Shown here piece after piece: positions 54,945-63,410 of a DNA stretch of 64,000 nt (the stretch's first letter is position 1; each line of letters starts with the position of its first letter). The notes beneath the pieces are model-generated. The model was given only the letters and a program-made list of their open reading frames with translations, did not search any database and was not told the origin of the DNA. The position numbers and the translations under genes are program-made. Source of the stretch: Candidatus Sulfotelmatobacter sp. (lineage in GTDB: Bacteria > Acidobacteriota > Terriglobia > Terriglobales > Acidobacteriaceae); NCBI GenBank assembly GCA_030041475.1, contig JASHNU010000038.1, positions 62,001 through 126,000 on the forward strand, written 5' to 3'.

Positions 54945-55238
54945 TCATCTCAACTTTTTCCTTCGATAGATCACCATCGCGCGCACACTGGCATAAAGCG
55001 CGGCGTTCATGATAGCAACCAGTATCCAAAGAAAATATGAGAGGCGCGTGCCGATTTCCACGTCTCGGACAAAAATCCATAACAACGAGGGAGGGCAGAG
55101 GACAACGAAGGCGAGCATCGCGACCGGGTTGGGCGCGTGGGACCAGGCCTCCAGAATAAGCCGATAGGAGAAAAGCGCAGCGGTGACTCCGAAGCCTAAC
55201 TTTGCGAAGCGAAAAATGGCACGAAGATGAGGAGGCAT
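54945..55238 (-). CDS. Small membrane protein of unknown function
   Basis: About 97 residues from the ATG at 55238, 4 bases after the stop of the preceding gene. Three hydrophobic stretches (LGFGVTAALFSYRLILEA, VAMLAFVVLCPPSLLWIFV, LSYFLWILVAIMNAALYASV) indicate membrane helices and the end is basic (RRKKLR). I do not recognise the family. The tight spacing suggests cotranscription with the SH3-domain gene. Confidence 0.65.
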   Translation of the reverse strand: MPPHLRAIFRFAKLGFGVTAALFSYRLILEAWSHAPNPVAMLAFVVLCPPSLLWIFVRDVEIGTRLSYFLWILVAIMNAALYASVRAMVIYRRKKLR

Positions 55239-55242
55239 AAAG

Positions 55243-56208
55243 TCAGTTGCTGGCATTCCCCCAGGTAGGCACGCCTTGCTGCACATCGAAGATCAGCTTT
55301 TGGGCCCGCAGGGCCCAGTCGCTTTGTCCATATTGACTCACGATCTTCTGCGCCAGGGCAAGCGAGCGGTTCTTCGATTCCTCTGATTTTTTCTGATTCG
55401 CCTCCGTCTTATAGATTTCAATCAGTGCCGAGCGCCGCCAGGCGGCATCATACAACGCTTCGGGAGCGGCGGGAGACTGTTCGTGCTCCTTGGTGTAGTT
55501 CTCGTACAGGTCGGCCTCCTTGTCCGGACACTTTGACCCGCCCTGCCAGTCGCCGCAAAGTTTGTTTTCGATGAGGTGAAATGCGGCGAGATCGGCCCAT
55601 TTGGTGCCGGGAAATTTTTTTTCCACCAGCCGCATCCACTGCTCGTCGATCTGGCCGCGCATATACGCTTCGCGCTCGCGGGCTGATGGTCGCGTCATCA
55701 CATCGGAACGCTCAATCTGCCAGCGAATATCGGCCGCGCGGTATAGGCCCTCGGCCGCGAGGGGCGACGCGGGAAACAGATCGTAGACGCGGTAGTAGAG
55801 CCGCATCGCGTCCTGTGCCGCATCGCGGCGGCCGCGGCGGCGGCTGGCCTGATCCTCAGAATCGGCGGCCTCGCCGAAGACAATCTTGTCGCCGTTGGGC
55901 GTGGAGTTCGTCACCAGCGCCTTGCTCGAGACCCATCCGGTGACAGTTTTGCCGCGCGATTCGGGGTCGTCTTCGTCGGCGTCGCGCCGAGGTTCCTTCA
56001 GGATCGCCTCCACGTGAACCCAGTCGTGGGTCGAGTCGAGGATGATGAGCTCGTGTCCGCGTTCCGCGTCGCCGAGCTTGGCGGCGTCGGCGCTGGGGGA
56101 TATGTGGATGGATTCCTCGGCCACCAGTGTGCCGCGTGGGGCTTGCGCGCACACGAGGCTGGTGAAAAACAGCGATGCAACAGCAAGAAGGGCGACGCGC
56201 GGATTCAT
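55243..56208 (-). CDS. Exported SH3b-like and helical-repeat protein
   Basis: A 321-residue protein. A signal peptide (ALLAVASLFFTSLVCAQ) is followed by an SH3-like region (LVAEESIHISPSADAAKLGDAERGHELIILDSTHDWVHVE, GWVSSKALV). The remainder is alpha-helical with tetratricopeptide-like spacing (DAMRLYYRVYDLFPASPLAAEGLYRAADIRWQ; YTKEHEQSPAAPEALYDAAWRR), similar in style to periplasmic YbgF/BamD-like repeats. It probably binds partners at the cell wall or periplasm; no specific function is assigned. Confidence 0.75.
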   Translation of the reverse strand: MNPRVALLAVASLFFTSLVCAQAPRGTLVAEESIHISPSADAAKLGDAERGHELIILDSTHDWVHVEAILKEPRRDADEDDPESRGKTVTGWVSSKALVTNSTPNGDKIVFGEAADSEDQASRRRGRRDAAQDAMRLYYRVYDLFPASPLAAEGLYRAADIRWQIERSDVMTRPSAREREAYMRGQIDEQWMRLVEKKFPGTKWADLAAFHLIENKLCGDWQGGSKCPDKEADLYENYTKEHEQSPAAPEALYDAAWRRSALIEIYKTEANQKKSEESKNRSLALAQKIVSQYGQSDWALRAQKLIFDVQQGVPTWGNASN

Positions 56209-56247
56209 ACTTAGATTATTCGCTGGATGCGAATTGCTTGCAACGGG

Positions 56248-57258
56248 TCATGATCGGTGCAGTTGCTCAAGCATGTCGGGCTCGATGTTTCCGCCGCTGA
56301 TGATGGCGACGTTGAACTTCGTTCTTGGGAGTTGGTCGGCGTGGAACAGGAATCCAGCGGTGGCAACGGCGCCGCTGGGTTCAGCTACCGTCGCGGGATT
56401 TGCGGCCAGAAGTTTCATGGCTTGGCAAATTTCGTCTTCGGTCACGGTGATGATGTCGTCGACAAACGCGCGGATGTGCTCGAAGTTGATCGGGCCGATG
56501 GATTGGGTGCGCAGTCCGTCGGCGATGGTACGCGAAACCTGCTCGGCGGGGAACTGGACAATCTTTCCTGCGCGCAGGCTGGCCTGAGCGTCGGCGGCGA
56601 GTTCCGGTTCCACGCCGATGACTTTGATTTTGGGGTTCGTCAGTTTGATGGCGGCGGCGACGCCGGAGATGAGGCCTCCGCCGCCGACGGGGCTCAGCAC
56701 GGTTTCCGCTTCGGGCAGATCTTCGAGGATCTCGAGGCCGATGGTGCCTTGGCCGGCGATGATTTTTTCGTCGTTGTAGGGAGGGACGATGGCGTAGCCA
56801 TGGTGGGCAGCCAGTTCCTCGGCTTTAGCTTTCCGCTCGTCGCTCCCCGTGCCGACGACGACGATTTCCGCGCCCAGCTTGGCCGTGGCGTCGCGCTTGA
56901 TGGCGGGCGCGTTGTTGGGCATAACGATGACGGCTTTGACGCCAAGAGCGCGGGCCGCGTAGGCGACGCCCTGCGCATGATTGCCGGAGGAGTAAGAGAT
57001 GACACCGCGTTTTCTTTCTGTGTCCGAGAGGGAGGCGATTTTGTTGTAGGCTCCGCGCAGCTTGAATGCGCCGATGGGCTGCTGGTTTTCGGGCTTGAGG
57101 AGGAGGCGGCGATCAGCGTGCGCAGTTCCCACGTCTCGCAAAGGCGGCGAGACGTGGGGCATCCCATTCATTGCAGAGTTGAATTCGATCAGGTGAGTGC
57201 GGACGGTGATGCCGCGGAGGAGGGATTGGGCAGAGAGGAACTCGGAAAGGGTGATCAT
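56248..57258 (-). CDS. Threonine/serine ammonia-lyase (PLP fold type II), with repeat-derived insertion
   Basis: A 336-residue PLP enzyme of the threonine dehydratase/serine racemase type, deaminating threonine to 2-oxobutanoate. The PLP-lysine is in PIGAFKLRGAYNK near residue 67, with SSGNHAQGVAYAA and the PLP-phosphate loop VLSPVGGGGLISGVAAA. No C-terminal ACT domain is present, so it is the short catabolic form. Between strands near residue 30-45 the segment GMPHVSPPLRDVGTAHA is encoded by a palindromic repeat (57128-57158) and is extra relative to the family (...LIEFN...RRLLLKPENQQP). Confidence 0.9.
   Translation of the reverse strand: MITLSEFLSAQSLLRGITVRTHLIEFNSAMNGMPHVSPPLRDVGTAHADRRLLLKPENQQPIGAFKLRGAYNKIASLSDTERKRGVISYSSGNHAQGVAYAARALGVKAVIVMPNNAPAIKRDATAKLGAEIVVVGTGSDERKAKAEELAAHHGYAIVPPYNDEKIIAGQGTIGLEILEDLPEAETVLSPVGGGGLISGVAAAIKLTNPKIKVIGVEPELAADAQASLRAGKIVQFPAEQVSRTIADGLRTQSIGPINFEHIRAFVDDIITVTEDEICQAMKLLAANPATVAEPSGAVATAGFLFHADQLPRTKFNVAIISGGNIEPDMLEQLHRS
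57128..57158. repeat. Palindromic repeat inside the threonine ammonia-lyase gene
   Basis: CCCACGTCTCGC (57128-57139) and GCGAGACGTGGG (57147-57158) form a perfect 12-bp stem with a 7-base loop, followed by GCATCCC. The geometry and the TGGGGCAYCC end equal those of the element at 14513-14543. Confidence 0.8.
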
Positions 57259-57365
57259 TTTCTACAGATCGCTTCTTAGGACCTTCAAGTGGCTGTGTTT
57301 GGGTAAGCGCATTGAGATCGGGCTTGATTCCCCCCTCAAGATCAGCCTCTAAGATGACTAGCAAA

Positions 57366-58118
57366 TCAGTTTCGCGACGTCGGTGCCTGGCGGTCGTCTT
57401 CGACGATGAAATTGGCGGGAACCTGGAAAATGGAGGCATCGGGCTCCGCACGAGAGAGATCGATCACATGTATGATCTGCAGCCCTTCCCTCGGATCTTT
57501 GCGGGTGGTGAGTAGGTTGATTTCCAGGTCCGGCGAGTACCAGTATTCTTTGGTGGTAACCAGCGGCTGAGAGTTTCCGATAGCGCCAGCGCCGATGGTC
57601 ATGGTCTCGCGCGAGCCGAGCACAGAAAGCCCATCGATTTCGTCGGAGCCCAGTGTTTCGCGAGTTAGATAACGAGTTCCATTGTCTTGTAGTCCGGTCG
57701 GCGGCGGCACGAATTTTGTTGACGCATGGTAACTGGTGATCGCGCAGTGGCGTTTCGCCATGATGCACACCGTTCGAGTGTGAGCTACTGGGTCCAGCAA
57801 GTCGATCTCCCGGCGTCGCATTGGCTGGTTGGAGCGGACGGGGACGAACGAAACATGCTCGCGGTAGATGCGCCCCTGACTGTCGCGCGCGAGGAAGGCG
57901 TAGAGTTCGGTGGTCACTACGATTCCATCTTCGAGCGTCCGCATCCACTCGATATGGTCTCGGCCTGAGAAGGGCTTGCCGCCGACCGGAAGAATCTGTA
58001 TGCCGTGGACTCGTATCCGGGTGCCGCGATCGGGTGCGCGAAAAACGTCAACGTCGTCTTGCGCAATGACGGGATAGGCAAACAGAACAGCAACGGCCAG
58101 AGATGCGAGAAGCTTCAC
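57366..58118 (-). CDS. Exported protein of unknown function
   Basis: About 250 residues from a GTG at 58118, chosen because VKLLASLAVAVLFAYPVIAQ is a signal peptide. The mature part contains GTRIRVHGIQILPVGG, MRTLEDGIVVTTELYAFLARDSQGRIYRE and YWYSPDLEINLLTTRKDPREG, recurring phrases of acidobacterial periplasmic proteins that I know only as hypothetical. Three Cys (TRTVCIMAKRHCAI) could form a disulfide. No enzyme motif is seen. It is on the same strand as RNase J upstream and threonine ammonia-lyase downstream. Confidence 0.7.
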   Translation of the reverse strand: MKLLASLAVAVLFAYPVIAQDDVDVFRAPDRGTRIRVHGIQILPVGGKPFSGRDHIEWMRTLEDGIVVTTELYAFLARDSQGRIYREHVSFVPVRSNQPMRRREIDLLDPVAHTRTVCIMAKRHCAITSYHASTKFVPPPTGLQDNGTRYLTRETLGSDEIDGLSVLGSRETMTIGAGAIGNSQPLVTTKEYWYSPDLEINLLTTRKDPREGLQIIHVIDLSRAEPDASIFQVPANFIVEDDRQAPTSRN

Positions 58119-58198
58119 AGCGGAACCCCCGCACGGACCATGGAAGTATCGCATGTCGCCCAAGCCCGTTCAATCCGACTCACGGTAGACGGAATGAA

Positions 58199-59863
58199 TC
58201 AGATTTCTAAGATTACCGGCATGATCAGCGGGCGCTTTTGACTTTGCTTGGAGATATAGCGCTTCAGGTCGGCTCGGATTTTTTCTTTGATCACCCCGTA
58301 ATCGCCTTTTTCCTCCTCGCTCGAATGTGCCAGCGTGTCCTCGACGATGCGCTTGGCGCCGTCCATAAATCCGTCTTCGCCGATGTTGAAGCCGCGCGTG
58401 ACAATCTCGGGCGCCGTCTCAACCTCGCCTGACAGCTTGTTAATCGCGATGATGGGCAGCACGATGCCGTCTTCGCTGATATGGCGTCGGTCTTTAATAA
58501 TCAGATCCTCAACCACATCCGTCCGGTTGCCGGAATCGATGCAGACCCGCCCGACGCTGACTTTGCCGGTCTTGCGGGCGCCGAGTTCGTCAAATTCTAG
58601 AATCTCTCCGCTTTCGATCAGCATCGCTTTGCCGACCGATCCGTGCATGGCCGCGGCCATTTCCAGATGCAGCTTGAGCTGCCGGTACTCTCCGTGGATG
58701 GGGATGAAATAGCGCGGCTTGACCAGGTTGATGATGAGCTTGAGTTCTTCCTGGCTGGCGTGTCCGCTGACGTGCACCGGCGGCGAAGTGCCGTCTTCGT
58801 AAATCACGTGCGCCTCGCGGCGGAAAAGGTGATCGATCATGCGGTAGATCGTCTTTTCGTTGCCGGGGATGATGCGCGACGACAGTACTACCGTGTCGCC
58901 CTTCTCGATCTTGGCGTGCTTGTGATTGTCAACGGCGGCACGCGAAAGCGCCGACATGGGCTCGCCTTGCGTGCCGCTGATCAGCACGCAGACTTTTTCT
59001 GGTGGAAAATTTTTCATCTCGCCCGGATTGATGATGAGGCCTTCCGGAGCTTCGATGTAGCCAAGGTCTTCGGCAATTTCCGCAGAGTTATTCATTGATC
59101 GGCCGATGAACGCGACCTTGCGGCCGTGCTCGCCGGCCAGTTCGACGGCCAGCTTGATGCGATGAATCGACGACGAAAAGCACGAAATGAACAGGCGCCG
59201 CCGCGTGTGCGCGAAAACTTCGTCGAACTTGCGGCGGACGGCACGCTCGCTGGGCGTGTATCCTTTGCGCTCGACGTTGGTGGAATCCTGAAAGAGCGCC
59301 AGCACGCCAGTTTTGCCGTATTCGGCGAAGGTATGTAGATCGAACAGCCGGTTGTCGGTGGGTGTGGGGTCAACCTTGAAATCGCCGGTGTGGATGATGA
59401 CGCCGAGCGGCATGTGAATCGCCAGCGCCACGCAATCCACCAGGCTGTGCGTCACCGCGATGGGATGAATCGTGAACGCCCCGACCTTGAAGCGCTCGTT
59501 GGCCCGAATCTCGCGGAGGTCGGCGTCGTCGAGCAGGCCGTGCTCGTCGAGTTTGTCTTCCACGTAGGCCAGCGTGAACTCAGTGCCCCAGACCGGCACG
59601 TTGAGCTCGGAGAGAATCCAGGGCAGCGCGCCGATGTGGTCTTCGTGGCCGTGCGTGAGGATGATGCCGCGCACGCGGGAACGGTTCTCGGTGAGATACC
59701 GAATGTCGGGAACGACGATGTCGACGCCGAGCAGTTCGGCTTCAGGGAACATGAGGCCGGTGTCAATGACGATGATGTCGTCGCCCCAGCGCACGGCCAT
59801 GCAGTTCATGCCGAACTCGCCTAGGCCGCCGAGGGGAATGATCTGGAGTTTTCCGCTGGGCAT
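58199..59863 (-). CDS. rnj: Ribonuclease J
   Basis: A 554-residue metallo-beta-lactamase/beta-CASP nuclease with combined endo- and 5'-exoribonuclease activity in RNA decay and maturation. The zinc motifs are LTHGHEDHIGALPWIL near residue 75, IHTGDFKVDPTP and SGTQGEPMSALSR. The beta-CASP part includes FISCFSSSIHRIKLAVE and VHVSGHASQEELKLIINLVKPRYFIPIHGEYRQL. The C-terminal domain (residues about 450-554) supports dimerisation. The gene is divergent from the EcsC-family gene. Confidence 0.95.
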   Translation of the reverse strand: MPSGKLQIIPLGGLGEFGMNCMAVRWGDDIIVIDTGLMFPEAELLGVDIVVPDIRYLTENRSRVRGIILTHGHEDHIGALPWILSELNVPVWGTEFTLAYVEDKLDEHGLLDDADLREIRANERFKVGAFTIHPIAVTHSLVDCVALAIHMPLGVIIHTGDFKVDPTPTDNRLFDLHTFAEYGKTGVLALFQDSTNVERKGYTPSERAVRRKFDEVFAHTRRRLFISCFSSSIHRIKLAVELAGEHGRKVAFIGRSMNNSAEIAEDLGYIEAPEGLIINPGEMKNFPPEKVCVLISGTQGEPMSALSRAAVDNHKHAKIEKGDTVVLSSRIIPGNEKTIYRMIDHLFRREAHVIYEDGTSPPVHVSGHASQEELKLIINLVKPRYFIPIHGEYRQLKLHLEMAAAMHGSVGKAMLIESGEILEFDELGARKTGKVSVGRVCIDSGNRTDVVEDLIIKDRRHISEDGIVLPIIAINKLSGEVETAPEIVTRGFNIGEDGFMDGAKRIVEDTLAHSSEEEKGDYGVIKEKIRADLKRYISKQSQKRPLIMPVILEI

Positions 59864-59982
59864 GAGGTAAGGATGATGCTAACAGGGGCAGTAGCGAGTT
59901 GCCAGTACCCGGTACTCGGTTGCAAAAACCGAGCAGGTGTCTCCGATGGCGTTCTGGCCTGGCGTGCGATAAGGTTGAAGTG

Positions 59983-60675
59983 ATGCCTGAAGAACGCAAG
60001 TCCTGGCTGCGGCGGCGTGTGGAGACCGCGCTGGTGAAAGGATTGACACGCGCGTATTCGACGGTCCGCGTGGATCCGACGAAATTTCTGTTACAGCTGC
60101 GGGCGGCCTATCGTGTACCCATCAGCGGATATCACGGCGTGTATTCGCTGGAAATCGGTGAACTCGACGACGTGGCGGACTTGATCATCCGCAGCGGAAT
60201 GAAGCTGGCGGTTCTGGAAGGCGCAGGCCTGGGGATGGGCGGCCTGCTGACGATCGTGCCCGATCTTGGGATTCTATCGGCCATCACCATGCGCACGATT
60301 CAGAAGCTGAGCCTGCTTTACGGCTTCGAATTCAACACGGACAACGAAATCGCCGAATTGTGGATTGCAGCGGCCAGTGCGGCGGGCGTTGACATCAGCC
60401 GCGAGCTACTGGAAAAGGAAGTGGTAAACAAGTTCGTACCGCGCGTGATTCAGAGAATCGCGGCGCGGGCAAGCGGCGAAGTGGTTGAGAAGTGGGCCGG
60501 CCGCATGATTCCTTTGGCCAGCGGCGCGATCGGGGCCGCGCTCAACTACTGGTTTGTACGCGCGTGGGGCGAGCGCGCGAAGGCGCATTTCCGGGAGAGG
60601 CATTTGAAGCTGCGGGAGCGGGCGGCGCTGGAGGAGTGGACGGTGGCACAGCGAACCTTCCCATCCGGTCACTGA
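59983..60675 (+). CDS. EcsC-family membrane-associated protein
   Basis: About 230 residues from the ATG at 59983 with an AAGGTTGAAG ribosome region. The segment AVLEGAGLGMGGLLTIVPDLGILSAITMRTIQKLSLLYGF, containing a hydrophobic helix pair, is typical of EcsC family proteins, first known in Bacillus next to an ABC transporter. The rest is helical (AELWIAAASAAGVDISRELLEKEVV) and ends RTFPSGH. The role is unknown. Its 3' end overlaps the convergent gene by 7 bases. Confidence 0.85.
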   Translation: MPEERKSWLRRRVETALVKGLTRAYSTVRVDPTKFLLQLRAAYRVPISGYHGVYSLEIGELDDVADLIIRSGMKLAVLEGAGLGMGGLLTIVPDLGILSAITMRTIQKLSLLYGFEFNTDNEIAELWIAAASAAGVDISRELLEKEVVNKFVPRVIQRIAARASGEVVEKWAGRMIPLASGAIGAALNYWFVRAWGERAKAHFRERHLKLRERAALEEWTVAQRTFPSGH

Positions 60676-60968
60676 TGCTTGCTCCATCGATGACGCCACT
60701 TAACCTTCCAATTGCCTTTCCATTTTGTCCATCGGCGGTAGTGCTCGCCGAGTTCGTCGACTATCTCATACTGACCGTCGGGAATCTCGGCGCCGTCTGG
60801 TCTTCGAATGTAGGCTACGTTCCTGATTTTGTTTTGGGAGTCGAAGTAAATCAGAAATTCGATGGGAATCCAGTCACCTTCAGAGCCATACCCGCGCAGC
60901 GAACCGACGCCTTGGAACGCCCTCGTCCGCCCGACGGCTTGCTTCTTGGCGCTGCCACTGCTTTTCAT
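60669..60968 (-). CDS. Small protein of unknown function
   Basis: A 99-residue protein convergent with the EcsC gene, overlapping it by 7 bp. It starts with a basic segment (MKSSGSAKKQAVGRTRAF) and contains IPIEFLIYFDSQNKIRNVAYIRRPDGAEIPDGQYEIVDELGEHYRRW, then ends WKVKWRHRW. The middle has a clear amphipathic beta/alpha pattern and the codon use is ordinary, so a real gene is likely, but I recognise no family and the ribosome site is weak. Confidence 0.55.
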   Translation of the reverse strand: MKSSGSAKKQAVGRTRAFQGVGSLRGYGSEGDWIPIEFLIYFDSQNKIRNVAYIRRPDGAEIPDGQYEIVDELGEHYRRWTKWKGNWKVKWRHRWSKHQ

Positions 60969-61004
60969 AGTGGTGATTGTACGCCGCGCTCTCTTAGTCG
61001 ATGG

Positions 61005-61841
61005 CTAGCGTAGCCAGTCTTCAAGCTCGATTCCCTTGTCGGTTTTTTCGTCACGGTACTTCACGATGACCGGTGTGTAGAGCGAAAGATTCCACTCTGC
61101 TGACGTCGACGGCGCTTTGCCTTTCTTAACGGCACGCGAGCCGGGCACAACCACAGCATTCTCGGGAACTTCGAGTGGCGCGTCGGCGGTGGCGCGATAG
61201 ACTGCGCCTTTCACCAGATCGTAGAGCGGAGTTGAGCGCGTCAGGATTGTTCCCGCGCCGAGCACGGCGCCAGCACGAACCAGCGTGCCTTCAAAGACGC
61301 CGCAGTTGCCGCCCACCAGCACATCCTCCTCGATGATGACAGGTGCGGCGTTCACCGGCTCGAGAACGCCTCCGACCTGCGCCGCAGCGCTCAAGTGCAC
61401 CCGCTTGCCGATCTGGGCACAGGAGCCCACGAGCGCGTGCGAATCGATCATTGTGCCTTCGTCCACGTAAGCGCCGACGTTGATGAACATCGGCGGCATG
61501 CAGATGACGGAAGGCGCGACGTACGCGCCTTCACGCACGGAAGACCCGCCGGGGACGACACGGACGCGGTCGGCGACAGTGAAGTGGCGCGCGGGGAAGG
61601 TGTCTTTGTCGACGAAGGAAAGACCGGCGGGCATTTCAGTAAGTGCGCCGAGACGGAAACCGAGCAGGATGCCTTGCTTGACCCAGGCATTCACGACCCA
61701 GCGGGCATCAACTTTTTCGGCAGCGCGGATTTTGCCCTGGGTGAGCTGGTCGCGGAACTCGAGGAAGATTTTTCGCGCTTCAGGATCGTTTTCGACTTCG
61801 CCTTGGGCTGCTAAGCGCTCAATGGAAGATTTCAAAGACAT
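61005..61841 (-). CDS. dapD: 2,3,4,5-tetrahydropyridine-2,6-dicarboxylate N-succinyltransferase
   Basis: A 278-residue DapD, which succinylates tetrahydrodipicolinate in the lysine/diaminopimelate pathway. The N-terminal helical domain ([40 protein letters not shown]) precedes the left-handed beta-helix: repeats such as [50 protein letters not shown]. The catalytic Asp/Glu region lies in MIDSHALVG. Full length. It is downstream of dapA and a repeat (61860-61953) on the same strand. Confidence 0.96.
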   Translation of the reverse strand: MSLKSSIERLAAQGEVENDPEARKIFLEFRDQLTQGKIRAAEKVDARWVVNAWVKQGILLGFRLGALTEMPAGLSFVDKDTFPARHFTVADRVRVVPGGSSVREGAYVAPSVICMPPMFINVGAYVDEGTMIDSHALVGSCAQIGKRVHLSAAAQVGGVLEPVNAAPVIIEEDVLVGGNCGVFEGTLVRAGAVLGAGTILTRSTPLYDLVKGAVYRATADAPLEVPENAVVVPGSRAVKKGKAPSTSAEWNLSLYTPVIVKYRDEKTDKGIELEDWLR

Positions 61842-61859
61842 GCGGGAAGAGTATAGAGG

Positions 61860-61953
61860 ATTTCAGATTTTAGATTGCAGATTCAAAAGCCGAAGCCTTT
61901 CCCCTCGGCAATTTCGATACGAAATCTGCAATCTGAAATCTCAAATCTGAAAT
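61860..61953. repeat. AT-rich inverted repeat between dapA and dapD
   Basis: A left arm at 61860-61883 (starting ATTTCAGATTTTAGATTGC) and a right arm at 61923-61953 (ending AATCTCAAATCTGAAAT) are nearly perfect inverted copies across about 39 bases. Each arm is built of TCAGAT/AATCTG-type units, as in a common dispersed sequence of soil bacteria. It lies inside an operon gap. Confidence 0.75.
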
Positions 61954-61958
61954 GTGGG

Positions 61959-63089
61959 CTACACGCACTTGCATTCGCTGCGGATGAGGATGTTGGTCAT
62001 GGCGTGGGCGGCTTCGCGCGCGGCAGCGAGCGTCGAGTAGGGACCGTGCCAGCGCGCATGGTTGGTGTCGTGGCCGGCGGGACGTCCCTTGCCGTGGCTG
62101 CACTGGCCACAGGAGCCGCGATGCACCACGATTTTGTGCGGGCCCGCAGCCCAGTTCTCGTAAATGAAAAACTCGGCTGCAGCGGCTGGCGCGCCGGCGG
62201 GCTTGCTGATCAGCCCAACTTCCGCCACGAGCTTCTGCAGTCGCGATCGCGTGTCGCGCCGCATGGGCACGAGCGGCAGGCGGTAGACCTCTTCGATTTT
62301 GCCCATCATGGCGAGAACCGCTTTGACCGGCAGAGGGTTAGACTCGATGAAATTCGCCTGCATCAGCGGCAGATACTTGCGGTGCAGGCTGCGCGCCGTT
62401 GCCCAGTCGTTGGCGAGCGCGGCGCGCGTGAGCGCGGCCATCTCGTGCGGAATTTCGTTCGATGCGACAGAAATCACTCCGACTCCGCCCAGCGCGATCA
62501 CCGGCAGCGTGACGGCGTCGTCCCCTGAGAGAACCAGAAACGTTTCGGGCACTGCGCTGATGGCTTCGGCGATCTGGGTCATGTTGCCGCTCGCTTCCTT
62601 CACGCCGATGATGTTGGGAATCTCGGCAAGCCGCGCCAGCGTTGCGGGCTCGAGATTGGCGGCGGTGCGTCCCGGCACGTTGTAGAGAATGACGGGCTTC
62701 TCGATTACGGCTTCTGCGATCGCTTTGAAGTGCCGGTACTGGCCCTCCTGCGTGGGCTTGTTGTAGTACGGCGAGGCGGTGAGGATGCCGTTCACGCCGG
62801 GGCGTGAGGCGAGTTCCTTGGCCTTTTCGACCGCATCGTGCGTGGCGTTCGAGGTGGCTCCGGCGATGATAGGCACGCGCCCGGCCGCGACTTCGATTGT
62901 GGTGTCAACGACGTGCAGCCATTCATCGTGGGTGAGGGTCGGCGTTTCGCCCGTGGTGCCGCAGGGTACGAGAAAATCGATGTCTGACTCGATCTGCCAC
63001 GCGACCAGGTTACGCAGGGCCGCGTCGTCGATGGAGCCGTCCTGACGAAAAGGTGTGACGAGAGCAGTGCCACAGCCACGGAGTTGCAT
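61959..63089 (-). CDS. dapA: 4-hydroxy-tetrahydrodipicolinate synthase DapA with Cys-rich C-terminal extension
   Basis: A 376-residue protein; family length is about 295. Residues 1-295 are a full DapA: GCGTALVTPFRQDGSIDD, PCGTTGETPTLTHDEWL, YYNKPTQEGQYRHF, VILYNVPGRTAANLEPATL (Tyr near 137) and IIGVKEASGNMTQ (Schiff-base Lys near 165). It condenses pyruvate with aspartate semialdehyde. After GLISKPAGAPAAAAE the extension continues FFIYENWAAGPHKIVVHRGSCGQCSHGKG, then NHARWHGPYSTLAAAREAA, ending ECKCV. Cys pairs (CGQC, CKC) and a His suggest a metal-binding or RNA-binding domain seen in other small proteins. It follows dapB on the same strand. Confidence 0.92.
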   Translation of the reverse strand: MQLRGCGTALVTPFRQDGSIDDAALRNLVAWQIESDIDFLVPCGTTGETPTLTHDEWLHVVDTTIEVAAGRVPIIAGATSNATHDAVEKAKELASRPGVNGILTASPYYNKPTQEGQYRHFKAIAEAVIEKPVILYNVPGRTAANLEPATLARLAEIPNIIGVKEASGNMTQIAEAISAVPETFLVLSGDDAVTLPVIALGGVGVISVASNEIPHEMAALTRAALANDWATARSLHRKYLPLMQANFIESNPLPVKAVLAMMGKIEEVYRLPLVPMRRDTRSRLQKLVAEVGLISKPAGAPAAAAEFFIYENWAAGPHKIVVHRGSCGQCSHGKGRPAGHDTNHARWHGPYSTLAAAREAAHAMTNILIRSECKCV

Positions 63090-63151
63090 GGGTTAAGCAT
63101 AGCGCGAATGGGGGGGAAGGGAAAATCGGACGACATCGAGCTGCGACTCAG

Positions 63152-63403
63152 ATGAGCCGACTATTTGAATCTTTCGAGTATCTGGACAGGGGTTGGGACG
63201 TCCGGGTGCTTGAGACCTGTTCCCTGCGTCGGCTATTTGCCTGGCTCATACTACTTGTTTTCGTCCTGGGTGCGGACGTTGCAATCACTGCCTACCCGGC
63301 CTTCCGCTTTCACCGCTTCGACTGGACTGAAGCTCTCAACATGCTGGCTGTCGGCATCGTAGCGTTTCGATACTCACGCTTGATTTACCGACGGCTAGGT
63401 TGA
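63152..63403 (+). CDS. Small membrane protein of unknown function
   Basis: An 83-residue frame on the opposite strand, lying between dapA and dapB. One strong hydrophobic segment (LFAWLILLVFVLGADVAITAY) and a weaker one (ALNMLAVGIVAFRYSRL) suggest a small membrane protein, ending RRLG. There is no clear family and no strong ribosome site. Its placement inside the dapB-dapA spacer (321 bp) makes it plausible but unproven. Confidence 0.45.
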   Translation: MSRLFESFEYLDRGWDVRVLETCSLRRLFAWLILLVFVLGADVAITAYPAFRFHRFDWTEALNMLAVGIVAFRYSRLIYRRLG

Positions 63404-63410
63404 TCGTCCG

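Noticed and set aside
56257-57279. 340-residue plus-strand frame over threonine ammonia-lyase
   Set aside because: Antisense shadow with no family resemblance.
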